Source: Branchinecta lynchi (Eukaryota; Arthropoda; Branchiopoda; Anostraca; Branchinectidae). Taken from it: 64,000 nt of DNA. Below, piece after piece: positions 36,401 through 48,400 of the stretch (its first letter is position 1; every line of letters begins with the position of its first letter). The translations under genes were made by a program, and so were the position numbers. The stretch spans positions 19,052,533 to 19,116,532 of the forward strand of contig JAKZAP010000001.1 in the NCBI GenBank assembly GCA_023053575.1, in the 5' to 3' direction. A model generated the notes under the pieces. The model had not been told where the DNA came from. It saw only the letters and a program-made list of their open reading frames with translations, and did no database searches.

Positions 36401-39400
36401 GCGACAGGGGGTGTGGGAGGAGCAGTTCAGAGAAACACAGTAATACACTTGAGTGCTCTGAGGCTGATTTCCGTCAAGACTATGTTTGCTTACTAAGAAG
36501 AGCTTATATTTTGCTGAGTTTCGAATCTTCGCAACCTACCGAAACAACCATAGTCCGCAGTCAGCTAGGCCTGAAAATATTCTTGCAAATACATGTTGCT
36601 TTATGGCGTGGCGACAGGGGGTGTGGGAGGAGCAGTTCAGAGAAACACAGCAATACACTTGAGTGCTCTGAGGCCTGAGGACTAGGCTGGAATGATCAAT
36701 CCTTGTCTCTTTCCGTTCGGTACACTTTTCATCCCATCCCACTCTTTTCTTGGCTTCTCAACTGGGAAAGCTAGTTATTTCTTGCGGGATTGGGACTTGT
36801 TTATGCGCCGCAGATAAGCGTTCAGTAGCCTAGTTTGGAGGTTTCTACAAGTGGTCGAAATGAGAGATGTACGGCTTTTTCAAAATAAATCACCACTTTA
36901 TTGCAGAGAACAGAGGACTTATTTATAACTAAAGGGGACTTTCAGGTTGAAAACGTGACTAGTCCACGTTATGGAGGATCTCGGCTTCCTCTTTTCTAAA
37001 ATTTCAGCTGTGTCCATAGAAACCTTTCTCGGCCTCGGGAGTATCCGTGAAAGTTTTTTGTGAGTGAATTAAATGATTATGTTAACTCGGCCACCAATCC
37101 TTATTAAAACAAGTGTGCAAAGGCACAGACGTGGAGCATCCCCAATAACCAAAAAAATATTTAAATAACATGTTCTAAATCATCCCAGTTTAAGAGCTTT
37201 TTGTGCAAACAACCCGCATTTAGAAGTCCAAAGGAGATCCTCGTGATCTTGCAAGAACAGTTTCAGTTTCGATACTGATTGTCTTGCTAGCCAGTCCGAC
37301 CCTTTAAACCTCTTTTCCATTAGCAAGGTAAAAACAAGTGCAATAAACCAAACCGTAGCAGCCGAATGCTACGATTGTCACAACTTCACTAAGAATGGCA
37401 TATCATCGATGATATGACAACACCGTCCAGTTTCCAACTGATCATTAAAGCACAATGGACACTTCTAATGCTTTACTTTGTATTAAATGCTTCACAAATA
37501 AACATTTCCGACTTTCGTTAGAAGGCGCTACGAAAGTCGGCCGTTTTCTTGTTATCCCTTGTCTTTACCTCTCTGGCATTTCGGCGATTCAAATCTTAGC
37601 AGCTGGGATATCGTGGCAGGAAATTCAAAAACTCCCAGAAATGCTTGATAGAAAAGGATATATTTGAGATGTCACCAAAGTCAAGCCGCAGATGCAGTTT
37701 ACCTGATTGCTCTAGTGTTTCATCAGAAGTTCCATGGCTTAAAGTGCCTGTTAAAAGTTTTTCTTTGTGGAATAGTGTTGTGAAGCTTGATTAGCTTGTT
37801 TTATAAAATGTACCAGAATATGTAATAAGCTTATAAGAAATGACGTAGCTACAAAAATCATTTAAAAACAAATAACCTATTCAAATCTGAATTATACAAG
37901 CTGATTTATGATTTATTAATAAAGATCTACTAAGTATTATAATAAACATCACTTTTATCTTTGTCCATGCTAGTAAATTGAGCATGTACTGGCCCAAAAA
38001 ATTACACTTTGAAATATCACAGAGAGGAAACTGTTGAAAAAGCTGCTGATCTAGGGGGTAAGCATTGTTCCTAGGTTGTTACAGAGTGGGATTGGGGTAG
38101 TTTGATGTGCCCATTGAACTTTAAGGACTGAAGTACGCCGCGTGGCTTCATTTGTTGCTGTTACACCAAAAATTCGCATCTTTACATACATATCCACAAT
38201 TATAAAAGAGTTTAACTCGAGGCATGCCATAGACGAACTTAACTCATGGGAAATCTGGGCCCAGTTACCCATGTATTGGAGGGGGGGGGGGGGGGGGGTC
38301 GGGACCCATCAAATTGCATATCTAGACCTAAATATCCTCGACTATACCAGCTTAGAGTTTGAGTTTAACTGGGGAGGGTGGGGGAGGTGCAGCTTTAAAA
38401 GATATTTCCCAGCTCGGATCTACAAGTTCACTTGAGTTTCATCGTGCTATGTCCAAGTCTGGTGAAGGTATGACCATTATTCACCGGGCAATCTCGGCCC
38501 ATTTGCCCCTGAACTGGCTGAGTGCGGGAGAAGAGTACTCTCAAAAGACACAACTAGACCCCAGTACCCACAAGTGTACAAAGTTTAAACTTGACTGGTT
38601 CACGAGTTCTGAGCTCCACAAAATACGGAGAAAACCGAAAGCTGCTACAGCGCTCGCAATAGTGGATTGTTCCAAGGAACACACCACTAAAAAAATGATT
38701 TTCAAACAGAGATGAACATTAACAAAGTAACCCGAGCAAAAAAACGAACTGAAACACTGGAAAGGGAGCAAGCGACGAGTTCTAGCTCCGCATTCGGACT
38801 TTTGCTGTGCACAGTCTTTATGTCGAATAACAATATGTCCATCTGCTTTGGTTTTCCTCTATGTGTTAAGCAGAACGTCCAACGAAGTCGTAGGCCTACT
38901 TCAGTTCCTGCTAATTCGCTCCAAGTGAAAACGTTTCTGTTAGTCCCCCATTGTCTCATAAGCAACACTTGTATAAAAAGTTGGATCCATAAGTAGTGAG
39001 TAACTTTCACTTTGTAAAGCATTGTCCAAATAGGTGTTTTAGGTGTATAACGGCGTATAAGGCGTATTACAGATTCCTCTTTTCCTCGGGGTGCGCTGTA
39101 ATAAGGCGAATAAGGAGAATAGAGCCACTGAGCTAGGCTCTATTTTTCCTTATGCAGAGCCAATCAGATCGCTTGGTTTGTTCCGCCAGCAGGCCAGGGA
39201 GAGAAGCAGCGTCGTCAGGGTTGCCACGGGAAACACTAAAGTTCTGCTTTGTTGGAAGCTGAAGAAACAACTTTTCTTCAAGAGAACACGTTTTGTTCTT
39301 TTACGACTGCTGATTATTAGTTCGAGAACCAATGCCTGTCCATCCGTTAATTTATTAGCTTTTTACGATATAAAGGGTGTAAAATTGTATTCGTGAACTT

Positions 39401-42400
39401 AAGAGCACTTTTACTGATCTTTAGAAGCTCGACAAATTGTATCAGCGTGGCAACGCGGAACGTTGTATCGATAAGAATCGCGTATAGTGCTATTCAGCTT
39501 ATTACACCTATTTGGACAATGCTTAACACTGAGGCATAATGCAAACCCTCTATTACATGGGAAGCGGATTGTAGATTCTCTACTCTGCGTGGATCTATTT
39601 TCCCAAGTCTGTCAGGAGTGCTGGTGGCAAGGCACCGGGGATTAACAGAAACTAGTCCTCTTGGAATGTAGCCGATTGGTGGTCAGACAAGTCACACAAG
39701 GCGAGACAAGGTCGTCCGAGGTTGGATCGTAAGCAAGAGCAGCGATATTTCCTGCTCATAGCGCCCAGTCAGCTCAACATCAAATTATCGCTAATGGAAC
39801 GTCGCAACGTGAACATGCCTGCTACCAAGTATAAATAAACGGAGAACTGAGAAGACTTGAATCAAGCGGAGTAGGTTTTTTGCGATTCTTATTTACCGGG
39901 GCTGGAGCCTACCCGGTGCTTGTCCCGACCACAGAGTAATTATTGGCACTTTTTCTTCTGATCGCCGTTCTGCGCGTAGAGAAAGTGCGCAGAATTCAAA
40001 ATAAACAGAAAGAGGGAAACATTGTGCTCTTCTCCCTCCAACAAATGGTAGCTACCACCAGTCTGAAGTATCGTGATGAGGATTTACTGCATGGTGAGAT
40101 GATAGAAGCCGTGTATTCTAATATTCATTGTTGACGAAATAAAGGCAGAAAGGGACCGACAGCAATTTGGACCCAACGCCAATCCAAGTTTAAAGAAGGA
40201 AGGGACACACTTCTAAATGTTTTTACTCGAATTTTAGCAAGTCAATTCGAAAATCCATGCCATGAGAAGCGAGAAGAATGATTTTTTCGGTTTAACTTAC
40301 CTGTCGATTGTCATACGAAAATTTCCTTGAATTTCCGTGTCAGATTCTTAGTGATGGAAGTGATGGACAACTTAAAAACAGAACATTATAACTCTTTGAT
40401 AAGATTTCGCCAGCTAAATGCCTTAAATTCTCCGAGCTTATTGTCTTTTCCAGAAGCGATTCTTTACAGTCCTGAGACAACTAAAATAAAATTACTAAAG
40501 TTCACACCGATCCTACTGAATCTGAACTAAACGCATGCCTGTTCGGTGTACGCCTCAACGTTCCTGTTGCTTAGTTGCTCCCTCAGTCATAAAAAAAAGT
40601 TCCTTTGGGCTTCATTGCCTTTTTGAAATGTCATGATAAAATAAGCTTCTTACCACAAATCTGACCTAAGATTGAAAGTCATTTTCATTTGTATAAACCC
40701 GCAGTAGCTAGTACTGTTTAAACTACCCACTTTTCTTGACTGCTTCATTACTTTTGATCTAGAGGTAACTTACGAGGTAACTTAATAATATAATGTGAGA
40801 GGCCACACGCAAAGCTCCAACCAGGCTCCACCCCCGTTAAATATGAATGGCATAAGAACTACTTAGCTTGCTGTCATGGAGGTTATGCGAGTTCTCACTT
40901 CTCCCCCTTATTGATTCTTGCTGCTATGTATGTCTGCTGTGCGCTGCTTCGTTATTTCGCAATCCATGGCCTCGTTGTTCCGTTCCTTCGTCGAGAATTG
41001 GACCGTGAAAACTCTAGCGACATTATAAATCCGGTTGGATAGCATCTCCAGGACGAAAAGGGGAGATTCATCTAACGTCTTCCAATCTCGATGACGGAAA
41101 ACATTTTCTTTGTTATATCCTGGGAGTTTGTTTTCTTTGCGGGAGGGCATTTTTACTGGAGGCGATACAGCAGTTTATTGGCACTTGAGGCTGGGAAATA
41201 CAGATAGCAGAAGGGACTCATAAGGGATGCCAGGGTGACCGCTAGTGTTATTTCTTGGTTCGCTCCATGTTCTCATTCATAGAAGTTTCTCTCACCTTTG
41301 GGCTTTAGATGACGTTTGCCTTGAAATAGTTATAAACTAGCCTCGTATTCGCGCAACTCCACTGCCCGATTATCTGCTCCAGCCAGTGGCGTCCCGAGGG
41401 GGGGGGGGGGGGGGTTAATTAATTTTATATTGCACCAATACCAACAAAAATTGATGCCCCTCCAAATCTGAAAGGGAGTCCTTTCTCATGATGGTGATGA
41501 TAACCAGAGCATTCCCCGTTCGTGGGGAATCGCGAGAATAAGGACCCAAAGGGGGTCCCCGGGACAGACAAAACCGCTGGGCTCCTCAAGTAGAGTCATC
41601 GGGGAACGGCGAGAATACGCCTTATGACTGGATTCAAAATCAATTTAGTGGAAAAGTCCGTGGTCAAGCCCCGGTAAAAATGCGATGACTGTAAAAAATG
41701 TTGCCGTTAATGACAACGAGCCGACATTTGACAAAATATTTGCTACAACGCAGCCTCAAATGTCTCAGTGATTATGTATATAGATCTACACGTGTTTGCC
41801 TTTTCATTTATGACATAAATATCGCCTTTTTCCGGGGGGGCGCAGCGTCCCCCCCCCCTACGTTTGGGCATTTGGTCGAATTTTCGCCTGGCGAAAATTC
41901 GGTCAAAACGGGCATCGCGGCGAAACCGTGATGCCTGTTTTATAAAATCTTTTGTACCCACATTTCCAAATTAGGCGATATAACGTGCTTGTTGGTTCCC
42001 ATTCTTTATCGAATTTGGTAATTCACCTGATTTTTGTTTGGTATGCATCTGTTACCAGACTTACCACATTCGGTTGTTTTCTACCAAGAGTCTTATTCCA
42101 TTCTGAAATTCGGTCCTTATACCGCGCCCGATCTGCTCCTTATTGTTTTAGTTAATTTTTCGGTAGTTCGAATCCATTGTTTGGTTCACCCTAGTTACTG
42201 TGCTTGGTAACTTAAGTGGCGTTTATTTAGCTCTTGTTTTTTACCATTTAACGGTAGCTTTACCTGGTTTCCATTTATTACTTAACTTATACTTCTAATG
42301 ATAGCAGAACTTCAGGAATAAGCACGTCTCCTGACGTGAAAACTAGCCTATTTTTGTTTGCTGTAAATTCAGAATAAATGCACTTTACATCTACTTTACC

Positions 42401-45400
42401 CTCGATGGACCCTCTTTTCGCCAGGCAGCTCTGTGGTTTAAAAGGTAGCCTTGGGATCGCAAAAAGGAACTTTGATCATGTTCCAAAAAATTTCGCCTCT
42501 GGCACTTTTAGCAGTCTTCACTATTTAGAAGAAGGGTACGTCATTTAGTTCGCGTTTGAGGCTTGATTTTGGGGTGCTTGAACCACGTTAAAAGCTAGAA
42601 TTTGCCAGAAAAAAGGCGGGATTAAACAATTTTTTACTGCGGCGCTTTAATTTTTCCTGGGCACAGCCGTTCACGACGTTCTCGCTTGGCAGCAATGGCA
42701 GCAACTGCGTTTTTTGTCGGAATATTTTCAAGTCCTGTTGGCAAAACTGGGCGTCCCCTAAAGGTAAAAGGCTAGTGATGGCGTATGCCTGAACAAAAAA
42801 ACAGAAGTGGAAGAGCGTGATATCACGCCACATTTTCTCTTTAGACTTGATTTTGTACACACTATACAACTTTTTACATTATAGCTTCTTGAAGGCAACT
42901 CGCTGTGTTCTAGAAAAAAATTATAAATTTGGTCAATATCAGGCACCGATTCCGTCAATTTTTACCAGGTTCGCCCCCTCCCCCCCAATGAAGAAGGGCT
43001 CGGGACGCTCCTGGCTCCAGCAACCACACTGTAAAAAATTTCTCCGAGTAAGGATTAAAGTTAACTGCAGTATTTGCTACTGGAATTAACTTTATCTCTA
43101 CTGAGATAAGATTAATCCGAATTAGAGATAAGGTTATCTTTTTAGAGACAAGATTAATCCCAGTAGCAAATACTGCAAGATTCTTTTTTACACTGCAATC
43201 ATGGTGGAAGGAAAACAAAATAGAGCCATCCTACCAGAAACGACTTCAAAATACATGATACTTTTATAAATTGTTTCACTACACTGTGCAAAGTATTTCC
43301 ATATAAAGATTAAAGTTAACTGCAGTATTTGCTACTAGGATTATTCTTATCTCTACGCATATAAGATTAATACCAAATAGAATTAAGATGAATCCGAGCA
43401 GCAAATACTGCAGTTAACTTTACCCTTTATAAGGAGAAACTTTTTACAGTGTAGGCTACATGTATTTGGAAGTTCTTAGTAACAGTAGCTGCATTGTCCC
43501 TGCTTAGCGAATGAAACGTGTGCAAGTTGCCAGTGATTTGTTGTCGTCGAAAACGTAAACTGATGAGAAGAATAATGTTTAAATAATGCAGTTAATCATA
43601 AAAATAACGCATGTTAGTTTACCTAGTTTTCTCCGCATTTGACTGTGTCAAGTTTTGTGGGATAATATATAGCATTCGTTCGTTCATTACTATAAACAAT
43701 GCACATTGTGCACCGATAGGATAGTCCACACAATGGTGTGTCCCCTTTCACTCCTATGCAGATACCGTCAGTTTTATGAAATTTGTAATATTGATATTTG
43801 TTCCCGTCATGGAACCAGCAATGACAAAGAAAAAGTAATGTTGACATTCCCGATGTAAACATTGTGCAGAAATCATAGAAAAAAGATCCAACAACCACTT
43901 TTCAACTTTCAAACCTATGCAGATACCGTCAGTTTCGTGAAATCTGCAATATTGATATTTGTTCTTAAAGGACTCCTGAACGAAGAGTACCAAGTATCAT
44001 CCCTATCTGTATGACTTCCGTTAACATAGCCTGCAGAAAACCCGATCCAAATACGAAATAGTGTTTCCAAGCTATGATTTTTGCTCCATTTTGCATCTGT
44101 CCTTATTTCAGTACCGAACAATTTTAGAAATGAACGAATGTCTCCAATCAACCCTTCTTCTGGAATATTTTTTAACCAGTTAAGCCCAAACGTATATCTA
44201 GAAGAAATTCCAATACGATCCGGCCAGCGCTGTACAATATTTGAATGAATTGCGCTTTTTGTCTTGGAGTCTGCATGTGGAGAAACGAAGACGCCAGAAA
44301 CGAACACGCCTATTTTGAAAACGTCACGCTCAGGAGAAGAATGCTCTCCGTGGCCATGTCAGTAAATGCATTCTCGATGGTGTGTTCAAGTATGGTTTCA
44401 TTGTTCAGGTGTCCTTTAAAACCGTAGCGATGAAAAAGAAAATCTAATGTCGATATTGTTTATGTAAACATTATGCAGAAATCGTAGAAAGAAGATTAGA
44501 CAACCATTTGTCAACTTTCAAGAGGATGTTCAGGTGTCTGATGCTATGCACTGATAGTATTTTAAAAGCTAGTAGATTTATTTTACTTTTGCTTTTAGCA
44601 TACTGTATGCAGACATCGTCGGTTTCACGGCCATTTCGTCCACATACCCCGCTTCAGAGTTGGTTCGAATGCTGAACGAGCTCTTTGGTAGATTTGACAG
44701 ACTTGCTCATGTAAGTTCGTTGTTTTTATTTTTTTTTTCGCCACTAGCACCCCACTAGTAAGTAAGTAATAGTAATATTTATTCTAACAATGTTTTCAAC
44801 GGATACGTCAGCTACGATTCTCCATCAGCGATATTTCGGCCCTTCTTGGTAAGGGTCCTCGTCAGGCTGTCAGTCCTCTTGTTCAACTTCGAGGAAGGAA
44901 ACAAACCTGTCAATAATAATAAGTAGTAATAGTAAGTAATTTATTTGTAACCTGTCATGTCGAAAAAGCGGAATAAATGAAAGATAATAGATAAATCACA
45001 TAAGGACACATAAAAGACACTAATTTTCAATCTTCGGCCAGGAAGCAGTGGAGAAGGTCGTGCGCTGGAAGGGCTCGGTTGTCAATGATTTTTGATAGTG
45101 GTGAACTCCATTTGAGAAAGCCTTGATTTGACTGAGGCACTAAGTATTTGGAGCCCCTATTTGATTTGAGGCGAGTAGCGTTACCTGATTGCTTTAGATT
45201 TGTGTTTTAGAAAAGCACCTACATTAATTAATTAATTTATTTTTTAACCCGCTAAATGAACAAAAGCGGAGTATAAACAAAAAAAGAAAAAGAAATACAA
45301 CAAAAACGACTAAATACACAACAAAAACACTTGATTATTTAAGGAGGCGGACAAACCCATGATGAGCTGGGAGAGCCTTCACTGTCTGGGGGAGTTTATC

Positions 45401-48400
45401 AGCAAGCTCAACTAGCTTTCCGGTTATATCTGGAAGCCCGAAAACTGAAATAAGGTTGCGGTTCCGATACCACGGAGGCAAATACAGTAGAAAACGCGAG
45501 AACCGAAAGTAATAAGAACGTAACGACCGAATATCTTTTCGCCCGAGGATGGGATAAACACCAGAAAGAAACAAAACTGAATGATCAGTAAAAACAGAGT
45601 ACAATTTAGCAAGGGACTTCCTACTGTATTTGCCCCGATTAGCGACAATTTTAGAGTACGATACTTGGATCTTTTTCTTACAATCCGTCACAGCTTGGTC
45701 TCGGAAGGATTTCAGATTTTTAGCAATGTTAATACCCAACCACCGAAAAGAAGGGACACAAGGAACAGAAAAAGAAGCGCAATCCAAAGGCGAGTTAGAA
45801 TTACTGTTAAAAGAAAGATATTCGCATTTTGTTAAGTTTAGTGACAACCCAATTTTGCTAAGGTTAGTTGCAACTGTTGATACAGAAAGAGAAAGGCCTT
45901 TTCTAGTCCTACTAATTAGAAGTATGTCGTCAGCGTATGCTATGTAAGAAATATTTACATTCTGAGAGATACACGTAGTTGGGACAGAAGATAAGACGGA
46001 AGAAATGCAAAGTTTAAAGATAGAAGGGGAAAGGACAGCACCTTGTCTGACACCACGTCGTACCGGAATTTTAGAATCAGATATAACCCCATCCGTCTTT
46101 AACCTCAGAAAAGAATTAGCATACCAGTAACGAAGGAGAAAAACCAAAGAAAGATTAATACCGTGACTAAAAAGGGAGAACAGGGCTTGTGAGTGAACGA
46201 CACTGTCAAAGGCCTTGGAAAGATCTAAGGCGCATAAATGGAGTTCATATCCCTTTTTTGTCGCGTCAATAAGAAGATTAGCTAGAACTCGATGGGCTTG
46301 CTGACACCCTACCCCAGATGAGAAACCAAGCTGATTTTCGCCAAAATGTGCACTTGAAAACGAAGGGAGAAGAACATATTCTAACACTTTACTGAGATTG
46401 CATGACACGGTTATTGGTCGATAAGACGCGCAATCATTAGGAGGTTTCCCTCTTTTGAGGGAACATTGTATTTATACACACTGCATTAAAGCCCGATTGG
46501 CCCTGTGAGTGCTGTCAAAATGATTGTGTAATGTAAATTAACTAGTAGCACGGACAGACAAGAAGATAAGAAAAAAGAAACACACATAAAACAAGAGCTA
46601 CGAGCTCCCATGGCTCTTGTTACGAGTAGCCGGTACAAGACAGTAGATGAGAACGTCAATCAATACAGCCACCATCCAAAAATGCGGTTTCACTCAGTTC
46701 TGAGCAGAGTCGGTATCGCCTCGGATTATCTGGAGCAAATGGCTATTTCAAACTTCCAAGTTTGAGACCAATAAATCCACTCGTTTGATCCCTAGACGCC
46801 TCCCTCCATCTCCCCCTACCGTGGCCGAATCTGGTTCGGACTCAAGAAAAGATTATCTAAAGCATCTTCTTTTATACTATCTCAAGTTTCACTCGAATCT
46901 GAGCATTTTTGTAAAATTCCGGTACCCCCAGTAGCCGGATTCGGTTCGGACCCTAAAATATGCCATCTAGGGTATATGCTCTCCCTATATTCCAAGCTTC
47001 ATTTAAATTGATGCACTCGTTTGACCCCTATGTGAGCCTCAAACTTTCCGCCAATCTCCCTTTAATTCCCCCACTGTGGCCGAAGACGACTTGGAAACAT
47101 AAACGTCGTTTCTCTTAATCCCCTCTTCCCGTTCATCAAGCTTAACTGAAATCAGAGCATAGCCTATCTGCACATTTCCGGTTCCAATCCCCCCCCCCCT
47201 ACCTTGGCCGAATCCGGCCCGGCTGCCAAATAACGAAGTAGGGCGGATACACTCGGCGCTGTCCAACTTGCATCCCATTCGGTCTTATCGATTCTTATCA
47301 GCGATTCAGTTTCAGTCGAATCTCACCACTCGTTTGGATTTGAAGACGTCAATAGCTATATTCCCCTTCCTTCACTCCCCCAAAAAGGCTTGGATCTAGG
47401 AACGGAAGTTTCCTGGGGAATGTTGTGTTGGGTTCTTAAGTCAATTAAATCGGGTCACTAACATGCCTGCAAACTTCGTTGTCTTAATTCATCTGTAACT
47501 ATTCTAACTCGCGAGTACCGGGATTCCGGGAACCCCCATCCAACTCCCCCACAGAGTCCGGAAACCATCTGGCTCCGTCGATTTTCTATCTAGGCCTAAT
47601 GCTTGTTCTCTCCACTAAGTTCCGTCCCAATCCCTGAGTTTTCCGGCCCCCCATCCCCCACAGGCATCGGATCCGACCCGGACTTGACACAGAACATCCG
47701 AGGCGATAGCTCTTCCCACCTATCCATCCACTCCCCCCACGATGGTCGGATCGGTGAAATGATTGTCCTAGCACATCAGGAAGTATACTGAACTTGCGGG
47801 ATCGCTAGAAATCGTCCCCCCCCCCAACTCCCCCACAATACCCGGATCCGGTCCGGTTATTTCAATGACGTATCTAGGACTTGGACTTGTTCTTCCCACT
47901 AAGTTTCATCCCGATCACTCCATTATAAGCGTTTCTCAAGATTTCCGGTTCCCCCCTCCGTCTCCCCCCCCCCTAAGATGATAGGATCGGGGAATTCGTC
48001 AGCTTATATAGACGTGCCCGAACTAGCAACACCAGGACCGACAGACGGATAGAAGTTACGATCGCTATATGGCACTTGGCCGAAGGGCAAGTGCCAATAG
48101 CGGCAAAATATCACTTGCTTCGTCGAGCGAAATCAAGGACCAACACTGAAAATATGTGTTCCGATTGTCACGCATTCTCCGCAGTGTGCATATCACGACC
48201 TCTGTCTGACCAAGAATAAATATTTAGTATTTATTCTTGGTCTGACCCTTGTATATAAAGAAACCATTAGTCTTCTATCGCACATCCGTAGTCGACCAAA
48301 CGGAACTTTTTTACCGGCGTTTCTCATATTCATTAAACAAAAATTATAACCGTCTAGTATGGGGGAAAGATTTGGGAAAGAATTTTTATTATGCCCCATT

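Noticed and set aside
38142..38715. Two overlapping plus-strand frames after the G run, considered as the missing cyclase exon
   Set aside because: Translation shows none of the LLLSxLP or NVS residues expected of that exon.
39530..39932. Possible solo LTR with TATAAATA near 39830
   Set aside because: I could not find clear TG...CA ends with a target duplication or a second copy in the window.
39943..40134. Frame containing [14 protein letters not shown], checked as the missing cyclase exon
   Set aside because: Weak likeness to ENLLLSVLPxxVA only; no GT donor with the right phase and no NVS end.
47039..47791. Short frames in the C-rich repeat at 46.7-48.1 kb
   Set aside because: Composition-driven frames in a diverged repeat with no domain.
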